DNA of 58,934 bases. Source: Olavius algarvensis Delta 4 endosymbiont. GTDB taxonomy: Bacteria; Desulfobacterota; Desulfobacteria; Desulfobacterales; CAJINA01. The stretch covers positions 1-58,934 of the forward strand of contig CAJINA010000065.1 of the NCBI GenBank assembly GCA_905176665.1, in the 5' to 3' direction. The notes beneath the pieces were generated by a model. The model had not been told where the DNA came from and ran no database searches. It saw only the letters and a program-made list of their open reading frames with translations. Made by a program: the position numbers and the translations under genes. Within the stretch, counting starts at the first letter, position 1; each line of letters begins with the position of its first letter. Of the stretch, positions 1-8,897 are shown piece after piece.

Positions 1-196
1 GTCTCTGCGCGAGAATAATGCTCTTAAGGCACAGCCTAATACCTCTGGCCTTGCCCTGAGGACCAGGTTTTGAAGGATTGAGTAAACGCATCTCCGTCAC
101 TGCGACTTCCCAACTGCAGCTTAGGTTGAAAATGTTGGGTTAGTGCTTACCATTGCATTGGAACCAGAAAACCCTTTAGAGAAGGAAAATCGTGTC

Positions 197-1225
197 ATGA
201 CAGTGACATCCAAACAACGGTATGCATTCGAGACCGGCGTCTATCGTCCACCCAGCGAGGGCGGCAGCGCTTCCCTGCTGGTCCGCTTTACCCGCAATTG
301 CCCGTGGAATAACTGCACGTTCTGCGGCATGTACAAGGCGGAAAAATTCCAGGTGCGGTCAGTGGATGAAATCAAGCAGGACCTCGATGCCATCGCCGCC
401 ATCTGCAGCGACCTGGCCCGAATATCTATGGCCGGCGGCGATAGTTCCACCCTGACCCGCGGGGCGGCGGTGGAACTGATCCGGCAGAATCCGGAATTGG
501 ACTATCACCAGGGGTTTGCCATGGTGTACGAATGGCTTCTGTCCGGAGGCAAAACTGCTTTTCTCCAGGATGCCAACAGCGTCATCATGAAAACAGACCA
601 GCTTGTCGAGGCCTTGAAGTACCTGCGCCGGACCTTTCCCACCATCGAACGGGTAACCTCCTATGCACGCTCCAAAACGCTGGCCCAGAAATCCGACGCT
701 GAGCTGGCGGCCATCCGGCAGGCCGGTCTCGACCGGGTACATATCGGCCTTGAATCCGGGGACGACGACGTCTTGAAAAAAGTAAAGAAGGGCTCGACTG
801 CCGAAGGGCACATCAAAGGCGGGCAAAAAGCGAAAGCAGCCGGTTTTCAGGTCTCGGAATACTGGATGCCGGGTCTCGGGGGTGCCGAACTTTCCGACCA
901 GCATGCCGCCAACACGGCCTGGGTCCTGAATGAAATCAATCCGCACTACATCCGCTCCCGCCCCTTCCATCCCTGGCCGGGAACGCCCATTGCAGACGAG
1001 GTACACAACGGCGACCTGAACCTGCTTCCCGCCCAGCAGCACCTGCAGGAAGTCCGCAATATGGTGGCCGCCCTGGATGTCACTTCCAAAGTCTGTTTCG
1101 ACCACGCCGGCAATTACTGGAAAGACAACCGGGGCAGGTACCTGCTGAGCCTCAGCTATGAAGGGTACCAGTTCCCGGATAAAAAGGAGGAACTGCTGGC
1201 GCTCATCGATAGCGGGCTCAACTGA
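197..1225 (+). CDS. Radical SAM protein
   Basis: Predicted 342-residue radical SAM enzyme; the reaction is unknown. The cluster motif is C35-x4-C40-x2-C43 (NCPWNNCTFC), one residue wider than the usual CX3CX2C, followed by GMY. A glycine-rich stretch (SMAGGDSS) and HIGLESGDDDVLKKVKKG, typical of the SAM-binding half of the barrel in the Elp3/COG1032 group, come later. No B12-binding or TRAM domain is visible. The frame is open to position 143, but the ATG at 197 is preferred because it follows GAGAAGGAAAA and directly precedes the conserved part. It stands alone ahead of a small lipoprotein gene. The superfamily is secure; the substrate cannot be guessed. Confidence 0.85.
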   Translation: MTVTSKQRYAFETGVYRPPSEGGSASLLVRFTRNCPWNNCTFCGMYKAEKFQVRSVDEIKQDLDAIAAICSDLARISMAGGDSSTLTRGAAVELIRQNPELDYHQGFAMVYEWLLSGGKTAFLQDANSVIMKTDQLVEALKYLRRTFPTIERVTSYARSKTLAQKSDAELAAIRQAGLDRVHIGLESGDDDVLKKVKKGSTAEGHIKGGQKAKAAGFQVSEYWMPGLGGAELSDQHAANTAWVLNEINPHYIRSRPFHPWPGTPIADEVHNGDLNLLPAQQHLQEVRNMVAALDVTSKVCFDHAGNYWKDNRGRYLLSLSYEGYQFPDKKEELLALIDSGLN

Positions 1226-1259
1226 TACGTATTCATACCGGTGATAAAGCTGTGTATAG

Positions 1260-1748
1260 ATGAAATTTAAAATACCTCTCGTAATATTGAATCTTGTGGC
1301 CTGGATTGCGTTGTTTGGTTGTTCAAACACCGCCGAAATTCCAACACCTGAAAAAATTGGAACAAAGGAGCGCGTCAATTTAATTTCCGGCGCCAAGGCA
1401 ACTGCAGTGGTCAACAAATTACACGGCAGTGCCGTTGCTACGGGAGGTGATGTTATTGCTGAATACGGCCGGGCAAAAAAAGACCTGCTTTACATCAGCG
1501 CATACACCGAAGCAGACGAAGCCCAAAATGCCTTTGATGCGATGATTAAAAAAATGCGCGCCGCCAAAGGCGGTCCCTTTACCCATGTGGTGTCGATAAA
1601 AAAATATAGCGACAACGTCTATATGGCCTTGGGCATGGGAGCCGTGCACTATATCATCTGGTCGAAAAATCATCTTCTCTGGCTGCAAACCTACCAATCG
1701 TTTGGAACCACCCTGCCGCCGCGACTTCTTGCGATATACCCCGTCTGA
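1260..1748 (+). CDS. Small hypothetical lipoprotein
   Basis: Predicted 162-residue exported lipoprotein that I do not recognise. It starts with a charged MKFK, a hydrophobic core and a lipobox-like LFGC with the acceptor Cys near residue 21. The mature part is small, mixed alpha/beta in appearance and has no cysteine motif or metal ligands. A central EADEAQNAFDAMIKKMR helix is followed by a hydrophobic C-terminal strand region. The ribosome binding site is weak. The gene lies 34 bases after the radical SAM gene and may be co-transcribed with it, but nothing links the functions. Confidence 0.6.
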   Translation: MKFKIPLVILNLVAWIALFGCSNTAEIPTPEKIGTKERVNLISGAKATAVVNKLHGSAVATGGDVIAEYGRAKKDLLYISAYTEADEAQNAFDAMIKKMRAAKGGPFTHVVSIKKYSDNVYMALGMGAVHYIIWSKNHLLWLQTYQSFGTTLPPRLLAIYPV

Positions 1749-2087
1749 CTCAGGATGCGGGAGAAAAGACCCGTCCTTGGGCTTCATTGCGCATTTCCAT
1801 CTGCCAGGTTCTATCTCAGGAAGGCACAGCGCCCGATGGAGCATCTGCAATCATCTCCACAGCCACCTTCAGCCAGTTAGGCCGAAAGTACCTGCCGGGT
1901 CACTTTTTTCTAAAACTTTTCTTACAATTGCCGATGGTTATTAGAGACCTGCTGCCGGGAACCAGGTTGGATATAAATACCTTCTACCGGCGCCAAATTT
2001 GATCATAGTGTTGATTTTACTTATAAATAGTGTTATCGCGCAATCAATACACTATTTGGGCAAATAAATGCGTTAGAGGGCAGATCC
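1749..2087. other. Intergenic region with one hairpin
   Basis: No convincing gene is seen here; the short open frames lack ribosome sites and recognisable protein character. The one clear structure is an inverted repeat AAATAGTGT (2025-2033) / ACACTATTT (2049-2057), a 9-bp stem with a 15-base loop just upstream of the next gene. It has no T-tract, so it looks more like a leader or operator structure than a terminator. Confidence 0.4.
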
Positions 2088-2450
2088 ATGTGGCGAAAAC
2101 TAATTTTCATCGGTTTCTTACTAAGTACCGGTTTCTCAACAGCATACGCTGAAGATAATTTTAGAATTGAACTGACGCCGAAACTCCAGGGACGGATTGA
2201 AATACTGGAAAACAGGATTCAAAGCCCACCCACCAACTTTGGCTACCGGACCGTGCGCCTGGTTGTCCAGCCAAAGCAAGCCGGGGACAGGCCCGTTATC
2301 TGGGCCAAATTCTATGATGCCGACGGTACGCTTTTGGAAACCATCTGGGACCGTGTCAAAGTCGATGGGCGGCAAAAAATCAAGTTTGACTATATGGATG
2401 TTCAGGTAAATGCCGTTCGGTTGGAGCTTTCAGTAGGCAGCGGCGAATAG
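2088..2450 (+). CDS. Small exported hypothetical protein
   Basis: Predicted 120-residue periplasmic or secreted protein, not recognised. A Sec signal peptide is clear (MWRK, hydrophobic core, then STAYA-ED, cleavage near residue 22). The mature part of about 98 residues is rich in alternating hydrophobic and charged residues (VRLVVQP, IWAKFYDADG, VQVNAVRLELSVGSGE), which suggests a beta-sandwich. It has no cysteines. A GAGG-containing ribosome site precedes the ATG. A hairpin lies about 30 bases upstream. The gene stands alone. Confidence 0.6.
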   Translation: MWRKLIFIGFLLSTGFSTAYAEDNFRIELTPKLQGRIEILENRIQSPPTNFGYRTVRLVVQPKQAGDRPVIWAKFYDADGTLLETIWDRVKVDGRQKIKFDYMDVQVNAVRLELSVGSGE

Positions 2451-2570
2451 CTTCTTTGCTTAATCGGCCCCAAAGTCAGAAGTGATCCTATTTTAGGCGT
2501 AAAATTGAGACGTTAGGGCTATTTCAAGGCCCAATAATTGCTATATTTTAAATGATTACCATCGATTGCC

Positions 2571-3629
2571 ATGGCCCGCCCCCTATGGTTTCCATTCCTC
2601 TTGTTCCTGCTGCTGCCGATGCAGGTTTTCGCGACGGACTCTGCCGGCCTCAGCGGTAAACCTGCTCACCACACGGCTGACGGGTTTCGCAATTACCCAC
2701 CTTTCGAACCAACTGGCGCCAATTTGGGGTTTGAATTCTACTGGAAACGATTCAAGTCATCATTTAACCTACCGGACGTACCCCCAAACCATTTTCTACC
2801 GACAGAAAGCGCCCTGGCCCGGTACCGAGAACACGAGAATGAAAATTCGGTCACCTGGATTGGACAGAGCACCCTGCTGATCAAATTGGATGGGAAGACC
2901 ATTCTCACCGACCCGTTTTTCAAAAAGCACGCCGCCCCTTTCGACTTCGGCCCCCAACGCTATGTCGATCCGGGCATTCCCCAGAACCAGCTGCCGCCCA
3001 TAGATATCATCATCGTCTCGCACAACCACTATGACCACCTGGATGCCGATTTCATCGCCGGCCTGCCCAACAGAGAAAGCGTGGCGGTATACGTGCCCTT
3101 GAGACTGGGTTCATTTTTTACGGAACGGGGATATAAAAACGTTCACGAATTGGACTGGTATGAATCAAAGACCGTCGGGGGTATCCAAGTCACGGCTTTG
3201 CCGTGCGTTCATTATTCCAGCCGAGGCATCGGCGATAAGAACAAAACGCTATGGTGCGCTTGGGCGCTAACGCACACTTCGAAAAACTACTTTTTCCTGG
3301 GTGACTCAGCCTACTCGCCCGTGATCTTCAAAAACATTGGGGAAACATTCGAAGGGTTTGATCTGGCCTTCGTCACCATCGGGACCTACGGCAATCGAAA
3401 ATACGGCGTCAATAATCACACCAATCCTGAAGAGGCCGTAGCCATAGGAAAAGAAATCAAGGCCAGAGCCCTGATGGGCATTCACTGGGGCACAATCGAT
3501 CTGTCGGAAGAAGACCCCTGGGAACCACCGGAACGCTTCAAAGCCGCCGCCCGAAAAGCAGGCTATACGCCGGACGATATCTGGTTGTTCAAGATTGGCG
3601 AAACGCGCAAATGTCCGTCGTTTAAATAG
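2571..3629 (+). CDS. Exported metallo-beta-lactamase-fold hydrolase, NAPE-PLD-like
   Basis: Predicted 352-residue metal-dependent hydrolase of the UlaG/NAPE-PLD type. A signal peptide (residues 1 to about 21, ending QVFA) places it in the periplasm. The metal motif SHNHYDHLD gives H151, H153, D155 and H156. VTWIGQSTLLIKLDGKTILTDP and a late GIHWGTIDLSEEDP are typical of the NAPE-phospholipase D-like branch of the superfamily. Length agrees with that branch. A lipid phosphodiester substrate is possible by homology but cannot be read from the sequence. No strong ribosome site precedes the ATG. The downstream VOC gene follows closely. Confidence 0.8.
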   Translation: MARPLWFPFLLFLLLPMQVFATDSAGLSGKPAHHTADGFRNYPPFEPTGANLGFEFYWKRFKSSFNLPDVPPNHFLPTESALARYREHENENSVTWIGQSTLLIKLDGKTILTDPFFKKHAAPFDFGPQRYVDPGIPQNQLPPIDIIIVSHNHYDHLDADFIAGLPNRESVAVYVPLRLGSFFTERGYKNVHELDWYESKTVGGIQVTALPCVHYSSRGIGDKNKTLWCAWALTHTSKNYFFLGDSAYSPVIFKNIGETFEGFDLAFVTIGTYGNRKYGVNNHTNPEEAVAIGKEIKARALMGIHWGTIDLSEEDPWEPPERFKAAARKAGYTPDDIWLFKIGETRKCPSFK

Positions 3630-3752
3630 GAAAAAGAGGTGCTGGGGCCCGTCCAGGTATCCGATACAGTTCAAGCGGTTGGCACGGCCCGATTCCACCT
3701 CAACGATAATTCGTCCAGTTGCATCTTTCTTCCTGAAAAAGAGAGGCTTTGC

Positions 3753-4121
3753 ATGCGCAATGGTGAAAACGGTTTTACAATAACAAGATGTAACACAATT
3801 CTTTACTGCGACCACTGGCAGCCCACGGTCGCGTTCTACCGTGATACACTCATGCTCGAAGTGAATCTCGAAACCGACTGGTTCACCGAGTTTCATATAA
3901 CTGACGGCAGTTACGTAAGTATTGCCGATTCAAAGCGGGCAACCATTGCGCCGGCTGGTGGACATGGAATTACGTTCTCTTTTCAGATCCGCGATCTGGA
4001 TACCGTCTGGCGGAAATTACAGTCGGCTGGAATTGGCCCTTCCCGGATTCGACAGGTATGGGGTGCGCAAGCTTTTCATATCCATGACCCCGAAGGTCAC
4101 CGGATTGAATTCTGGGAATAG
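3753..4121 (+). CDS. VOC-family (glyoxalase-fold) protein
   Basis: Predicted 122-residue protein of the vicinal oxygen chelate superfamily, which includes glyoxalases, dioxygenases and resistance proteins. The fold signature is visible: an opening strand (TRCNTILYCDHWQPTVAFYRD), a middle ITFSFQIRDLDTVWRKLQSAG and the closing HIHDPEGHRIEFWE, whose His and Glu are the usual metal ligands. The reading frame is open from 3639, but the ATG at 3753 is preferred because GAGAGG precedes it at good spacing and the fold begins there. One single-module copy would have to dimerise. The substrate is unknown. Confidence 0.75.
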   Translation: MRNGENGFTITRCNTILYCDHWQPTVAFYRDTLMLEVNLETDWFTEFHITDGSYVSIADSKRATIAPAGGHGITFSFQIRDLDTVWRKLQSAGIGPSRIRQVWGAQAFHIHDPEGHRIEFWE

Positions 4122-4157
4122 ATCCGGACGTTAATTGGTCGTTGGGAGGATTTGCTA

Positions 4158-5588
4158 TTGAGAATATATCTGAAAGTAATTTGGATCTCGCTCTCACTGG
4201 GAATGCTGATCACAGGTTGTTCCGATAGCGGTACTACGGCCATTGAAAACATTCATCTGGTACCCATGACCTCGGAAACCGTTATTCGCAACCAGACGGT
4301 ACTGATTAAAGGAGATCGGATCGTTGAAATCGGAGCCGCCGGATCAACAAGACTGCCCGGCGGGTGTAATGTAATTGATGGCCAGGGGGCTTATCTGGTG
4401 CCGGGCCTGGCCGACATGCACATCCATACGCGGGATGATTGGCGAACGGAAGCCTGGCCGGTGAGCCCTTTGGCGCTGTTTTTAGCCAACGGGGTAACGA
4501 CCATTAGAGACTTCGGACCAAAAGGCAAGACGACAACCTTCCCTCTCCGTTGGCGGGAAGAGATCAGCCGGCGGACCCTCGATGGGCCATGGATCTATGC
4601 CAGTGGTGAAAAATTATATGCCAGCCCGGCAGACGATGCCGCCGGCCAGGTCCGACGAAACCACTCCCAGGGATTCGATTTTCAAAAGATATATTCCTAT
4701 GTATCCCCAGGAGACTTCAAGACCGCCATGACCACGGCGAAGGAGCTGAAGTTTTACACCGCCGGACACATCCCCTTTCAACTGGGCCTTGCAAAAACCC
4801 TGTTCTACGGCCTTGATGAAATTGCCCATATCGAGGAACTGGATTTCGAGTTCATCACCTTCGATCGCAAGAAACAACTGCCGGCCAAGCAATGGCTGCC
4901 CTATGTCGTTAGCCAGGCCATGCGCCATTATGACATGCGCAGCGGATTCAATGAAACCGAGTTTCGCGCACGATTCAGCCCCACGCTCTCAGATATTATC
5001 CAAAGAATCAAAACTTCCGACACACCGGTCTGCACGACCTTGTCGGTAGGTGACACCATCGTCAAAAAGTTGTTCCAGGCCAGCTGGTTCAGGGCCCGGC
5101 CCGAGAACAAGTATATGCCCAAGACCTACTGGCAGGCATTTAAACAAGGCCGGGAAAAGCATCAGCAGCAGTTCAGGGGGGTCGAAAACCTGGCTCTGTT
5201 CAAGTACGAGCTTGAAAAGTTGCTTTTACGAGAACTGCACCACGCCGGCGTCACGCTTCTGCTGTCCACCGATTGCGGTACCGGCCGCATGGGAATTGCA
5301 CCCGGCTTCTCCATCCATGACGAATTGCGTATCCTGGTTGAGAACGGGCTGTCGCCCTACGAAGCCCTGTATACCGGCACAGTCAACGCTGCCCACGTGG
5401 TGGCTAAAATGGGCGGCCGGGGTGACTTCGGTACAATCGCCATCGGTAAACGGGCCGACCTGGTGTTGGTCCAGGGCAATCCCCTGGAAAACATCGGTGC
5501 TGTGAGAAACATCCAGGGTGTGATGGCGGCCGGCAAATGGTATGACAAGTTAAGGCTGGCAGAGATGACGGCTTTAAAAAGGAAATAA
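4158..5588 (+). CDS. Amidohydrolase-family lipoprotein, imidazolonepropionase-like
   Basis: Predicted 476-residue metal-dependent amidohydrolase carried on a lipoprotein anchor. It has a signal with lipobox LITGC, the first metal motif in VPGLADMHIHTRDD, a later STDCGTGR around the fifth metal ligand, and the composite beta-sandwich end (GTIAIGKRADLVLVQGNPLENI) typical of the family. Two TTG codons are possible; the one at 4158 is preferred because GGGAGGA ends 7 bases before it, while the TTG at 4152 is too close. The enzyme is probably periplasmic or on the outer membrane. It is followed after 5 bases by diaminopropionate ammonia-lyase, which suggests an operon handling amino-acid-like compounds. 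The substrate is not known. Confidence 0.8.
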   Translation: MRIYLKVIWISLSLGMLITGCSDSGTTAIENIHLVPMTSETVIRNQTVLIKGDRIVEIGAAGSTRLPGGCNVIDGQGAYLVPGLADMHIHTRDDWRTEAWPVSPLALFLANGVTTIRDFGPKGKTTTFPLRWREEISRRTLDGPWIYASGEKLYASPADDAAGQVRRNHSQGFDFQKIYSYVSPGDFKTAMTTAKELKFYTAGHIPFQLGLAKTLFYGLDEIAHIEELDFEFITFDRKKQLPAKQWLPYVVSQAMRHYDMRSGFNETEFRARFSPTLSDIIQRIKTSDTPVCTTLSVGDTIVKKLFQASWFRARPENKYMPKTYWQAFKQGREKHQQQFRGVENLALFKYELEKLLLRELHHAGVTLLLSTDCGTGRMGIAPGFSIHDELRILVENGLSPYEALYTGTVNAAHVVAKMGGRGDFGTIAIGKRADLVLVQGNPLENIGAVRNIQGVMAAGKWYDKLRLAEMTALKRK

Positions 5589-5593
5589 ACACA

Positions 5594-6790
5594 TTGAAAC
5601 CAGTCGACGGAATCAAGATCTTGGCAAACCAGCGAAAACCGTACCACCCGGTAACGCTGTTTTCTGAAGAAACGTGCAAAACGGTTCGGCGGTTTCACAA
5701 CTCCATGGACGCCTACGAGCCTACGCCCCTGGTCAGCCTGGATAACCTGGCGGACGAATTGGGCGTGGCCAAAATAATTGTGAAGGACGAATCCCACCGT
5801 TTCGGGCTCAACGCCTTCAAGGCGCTGGGCGCCAGCTATGGCATGGCCCGGTTGCTGGTCGAGAAATTGGGACATGCAACAGAAACTATCACAGACGGAT
5901 ATCTGACCTCCCCCGATGTAAAAGAAAAAATCCGCGAGACCGTCTTTGTTTCCGCAACGGACGGCAACCACGGCCGGGCCGTAGCCTGGTGTGCAACCCG
6001 GCTGGAATGCAAATCTGTCATCTACCTGCCCAAGGGTGCAGCCCCATTCAGAGTGGAAGCCATCCAAAAAGAAGGTGCCGAAGCCCATGTCACCGATCTG
6101 AATTACGATGACACCGTCCGGCTGGCCACCCAGAAAGCCCATGAAAACGGCTGGACCTTGATGCAGGACACGGCCATGCCGGGCTACGAACAGATACCGG
6201 CCTGGATCATGCAGGGGTATACCACCATGGTGGCTGAAGCCCTGGAACAGATAGCGCAGATGGGCGGCCCTATGCCAACACACGTTTTTCTCCAGGCCGG
6301 AGTAGGATCCATGTCCGGAGCCGTGCTAGGCTATCTGGTAGAGAAGTTCACAGGTGAGCACCCGGCTTCCGTCATCATCGAACCTGAAAATGCGGCCTGC
6401 ATGTACAAATCGATCCTGGCCGGCGACGGCAGGCCCCACCGCGTGGGGGGTGATCTGGAAACCATCATGGCCGGCCTGGCTTGCGGAGAACCCAATCCCA
6501 TGGGTTGGGAAATCCTGCGCGATTATGCTGATTTCTTTATGTCCTGCCCTGATTATGTGACCGCAGATGGCATGCGACGCCTGGCAGATCCAATTGAAGC
6601 AGACGGAAAAATCGTGTCTGGCGAATCCGGAGCAGTCGGCATCGGCCTGCTTGAATCTCTGATGGGCCCTTCCGTTCTCAAAGACCTCCAAAGAGCCGTT
6701 GGCTTAGATAATAATTCCGTTGTATTGGTTTTCTCCACTGAAGGCGATACCGATCCTGAAGGCTACCGCAAGATTGTATACCCGCGATAG
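5594..6790 (+). CDS. dpaL: Diaminopropionate ammonia-lyase
   Basis: Predicted 398-residue PLP enzyme that splits 2,3-diaminopropionate into pyruvate and ammonia. The PLP-binding segment is FGLNAFKALGAS with K76 as the Schiff-base lysine, preceded by VKDESHRFG as in DpaL/YgeX. FVSATDGNHGRAVAW and QAGVGSMSGAVLGY (the glycine-rich phosphate loop) also match. Length is normal for the family. The start is TTG with AAAGGAAA about 10 bases upstream. It directly follows the amidohydrolase lipoprotein gene, so the pair may be one transcript. No terminator is visible downstream; the next sequence is a tmRNA-like relic. Confidence 0.9.
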   Translation: MKPVDGIKILANQRKPYHPVTLFSEETCKTVRRFHNSMDAYEPTPLVSLDNLADELGVAKIIVKDESHRFGLNAFKALGASYGMARLLVEKLGHATETITDGYLTSPDVKEKIRETVFVSATDGNHGRAVAWCATRLECKSVIYLPKGAAPFRVEAIQKEGAEAHVTDLNYDDTVRLATQKAHENGWTLMQDTAMPGYEQIPAWIMQGYTTMVAEALEQIAQMGGPMPTHVFLQAGVGSMSGAVLGYLVEKFTGEHPASVIIEPENAACMYKSILAGDGRPHRVGGDLETIMAGLACGEPNPMGWEILRDYADFFMSCPDYVTADGMRRLADPIEADGKIVSGESGAVGIGLLESLMGPSVLKDLQRAVGLDNNSVVLVFSTEGDTDPEGYRKIVYPR

Positions 6791-6844
6791 AATCAATCTT
6801 CTATCTGAATAACTCGATATTTTTTATAACCGGACAAGCGTAAA

Positions 6845-6902
6845 TGTAATCATGGGGTGTAATATTTTCGGACGCGGGTTCGACTCCCGCTTAATATAAC
6901 CA
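6845..6902 (+). other. tmRNA (ssrA) 3'-end relic, possible attachment site A
   Basis: GCGGGTTCGACTCCCGC at 6874-6890 forms a perfect T-arm (5-bp stem, 7-base TTCGACT loop). The bases before it, ATTTTCGGAC and further upstream ATGTAAT...GGGGTGTAAT, closely match the end of bacterial tmRNA as I remember it. After the T-arm the expected acceptor strand is replaced by TTAATATAACCA. The 5' half is absent, so this is not a working RNA. Such fragments are commonly left by elements that integrate into ssrA. Confidence 0.6.
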
Positions 6903-6924
6903 GATTGTGACATAATTTGAATAA

Positions 6925-7032
6925 ATCACAGCAATTTGTTAAATTTGATATATTTGTTTTCTGGCAAGATATCAAAAATGCTTTAACCCTCTGGGCATTT
7001 ATAAATTTACCGTGAATTCTTCTTGCTGTGAT
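6925..7032. repeat. Spaced 10-bp inverted repeat
   Basis: ATCACAGCAA at 6925-6934 is exactly complemented by TTGCTGTGAT at 7023-7032, 88 bases apart, in AT-rich DNA between the tmRNA relic and the cyclase gene. It may be a regulator half-site pair, recombinase arm sites or the remains of an insertion end. Nothing else is recognised in the 346-base gap before the cyclase. Confidence 0.4.
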
Positions 7033-7136
7033 TATGCTTGACCCCCTAAGCCCCTTTGGTTATTTATAATATTTGATAATTATCTAAATCTTTCCCGCTA
7101 TCTTCGTTTATAGACCTTTTAAAAAGGTATCTTTCC

Positions 7137-8897
7137 ATGACACAGGAAGGTTTTAAACGCAAACTCACCGCCATTTTCAGTGCTGACGTAGTTGGTTATA
7201 GCCGCCTTATGCGAGATGATGAGGATGCCACCATCCACACGCTGACAAATTATCGCTCCGCTATGTCAAATCTCATTGAAAAATTCCGTGGTCATGTGGT
7301 GGACGCCATCGGTGATAATCTGTTGGCTGAATTTACCAGTGTTGTGGATGCTGTGAATTGTGCTGTAGAGATTCAACGAGAGCTTACCGAACGAAATGCC
7401 GAGTTGCCTGAAGAGCGCAAAATGGAGTTTCGCATCGGCGTTAATTTGGGAGATGTTGTTGAGAAAGAAGGTAGAATCTACGGTGATGGTGTCAATATCG
7501 CAGCCCGCATAGAAGGTATGGCTGAAGCAGGAGGGGTATGCCTATCCGGCACCGTATATGACAGCATCGAAAACAAACTTGAATTAGAGTACGAGTATTG
7601 GGGAGAACAAAAGGCCAAGAACATCCAGAAGCCGATACGGTTATATCGGGTGCAAATGCGTTCCAAGGCTCCAGAGGTGGTTGATTCCGGTGAAAAAAAG
7701 GCCCTGACGGTACCTGACAAACCATCCATTGCTGTGTTGCCATTTAAAAATTTGAGTGGTGATCCGGGGCAAGAATTTTTCAGCGATGGGTTTACTGAAG
7801 ATATTATTACCATGCTGGCCAAAATTCACAATATGTTTGTGGTTGCTCGAGAATCTTCGTTCACATTCAAAGGCAAATCAGTAAAAATCAAAGAGATAGG
7901 TCGCGATCTGGGAGTTCGGTATGTATTGGAAGGTAGCATCCAGAAATTCGGTGACCAGGTTCGGATCACTGCCCAACTTATTGACGCAAAGAATGATCAC
8001 CACCTTTGGGCGGAAAAATACGACAGAGAGCTCAAAGATATATTTGCTATGAGAGATGAGATCGCGATGAAAATTGCCGCTGCCCTGCAGGTAAAATTGA
8101 CCGAAGGAGAGTCGGCGAATTGGGGTCCTGAAACCGAGAGCATTGAGGCCTACATAAAGGTGTTGGAATCATTGGAGCATTTCAAAGCCTTCACTTCCGA
8201 TGACAATATCTTATCAAGGCAAAAGGCGAAAGAAGCCCTTGATTTGGACCCGAATTATTCGTCAGCAATGGAAATGTTTGCTTGGACCCTTCTTATGGAT
8301 GGGGTTTTGGGCACGAGTAATACACCTGAAAAATCCCTTGAACAGGCTCTTGAACTGGCGCGGAAAGTTCTTGACCGGGGAGACAGCGATGCTGGCGCAC
8401 ATTTCTTGATTGGCTATGCCTATTCGCAAAAAGGGCAATTTGATAAGGCCCTTTCGGAATTAGAAATAGCTCGTAACCTCTCTCCCAATAACGCTGAGAT
8501 AAATGCGGGATTGGGTAAGATTTTAAATGATGCTGGTAGGCCGGAAGAAGCAATAAATTTACTTAAAAATGCAATTCGCCTGAACCCAATTCCACCGGGC
8601 TATTACATAAGCTGGCTAGGCCATGCTTATCTTTTGACAGGACAGTATGAAAAAGCGGTCCACGAGTATAAAAATGCGATTCAACTGCAACCCGATGATA
8701 TGTTTTCTCACCTGAACTTAGCTTTATGTTATGTTAAATTAGAGTGGGAGGCGGATGCACATGCTGAAGCAGCAGAAGTGCTTAGGATAAATCCTAAATT
8801 CTCAGCGAAAAGTTATGCTAGAGATATCGCGATTAAAGACGAGGACTCTAAAAAGCTTTTAATTGACGGTATACGCAAGGCGGGCTTGCCTGAATAA
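7137..8897 (+). CDS. Class III nucleotide cyclase with TolB-like and TPR domains
   Basis: Predicted 586-residue soluble signalling protein making cAMP or cGMP. The cyclase domain (about 8-175) has metal aspartates D17 (FSADVVGYS) and D60 (AIGDNLLAEF), and YGDGVNIAARIE with N120 and R124 for the transition state, so it should be active. Residues about 195-320 (PSIAVLPFKNLSGDP...) are the TolB-like/FlgO-like domain usual in this family. About 355-570 are TPR-like repeats. There is no signal peptide or membrane segment, so it is cytoplasmic. It is visibly more AT-rich than the genes on either side and sits between two tRNA/tmRNA relics, which suggests transfer. The tail of a second copy remains at 13.0 kb. 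Confidence 0.88.
   Translation: MTQEGFKRKLTAIFSADVVGYSRLMRDDEDATIHTLTNYRSAMSNLIEKFRGHVVDAIGDNLLAEFTSVVDAVNCAVEIQRELTERNAELPEERKMEFRIGVNLGDVVEKEGRIYGDGVNIAARIEGMAEAGGVCLSGTVYDSIENKLELEYEYWGEQKAKNIQKPIRLYRVQMRSKAPEVVDSGEKKALTVPDKPSIAVLPFKNLSGDPGQEFFSDGFTEDIITMLAKIHNMFVVARESSFTFKGKSVKIKEIGRDLGVRYVLEGSIQKFGDQVRITAQLIDAKNDHHLWAEKYDRELKDIFAMRDEIAMKIAAALQVKLTEGESANWGPETESIEAYIKVLESLEHFKAFTSDDNILSRQKAKEALDLDPNYSSAMEMFAWTLLMDGVLGTSNTPEKSLEQALELARKVLDRGDSDAGAHFLIGYAYSQKGQFDKALSELEIARNLSPNNAEINAGLGKILNDAGRPEEAINLLKNAIRLNPIPPGYYISWLGHAYLLTGQYEKAVHEYKNAIQLQPDDMFSHLNLALCYVKLEWEADAHAEAAEVLRINPKFSAKSYARDIAIKDEDSKKLLIDGIRKAGLPE

Noticed and set aside
359..1417. 352-codon minus-strand frame opposite the radical SAM gene
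   Set aside because: Shadow of the real gene; the plus-strand frame has the cluster motif and family blocks.
1787..2002. Short plus-strand frames between 1.7 and 2.0 kb
   Set aside because: They overlap each other in different frames and show no signal, domain or ribosome site.
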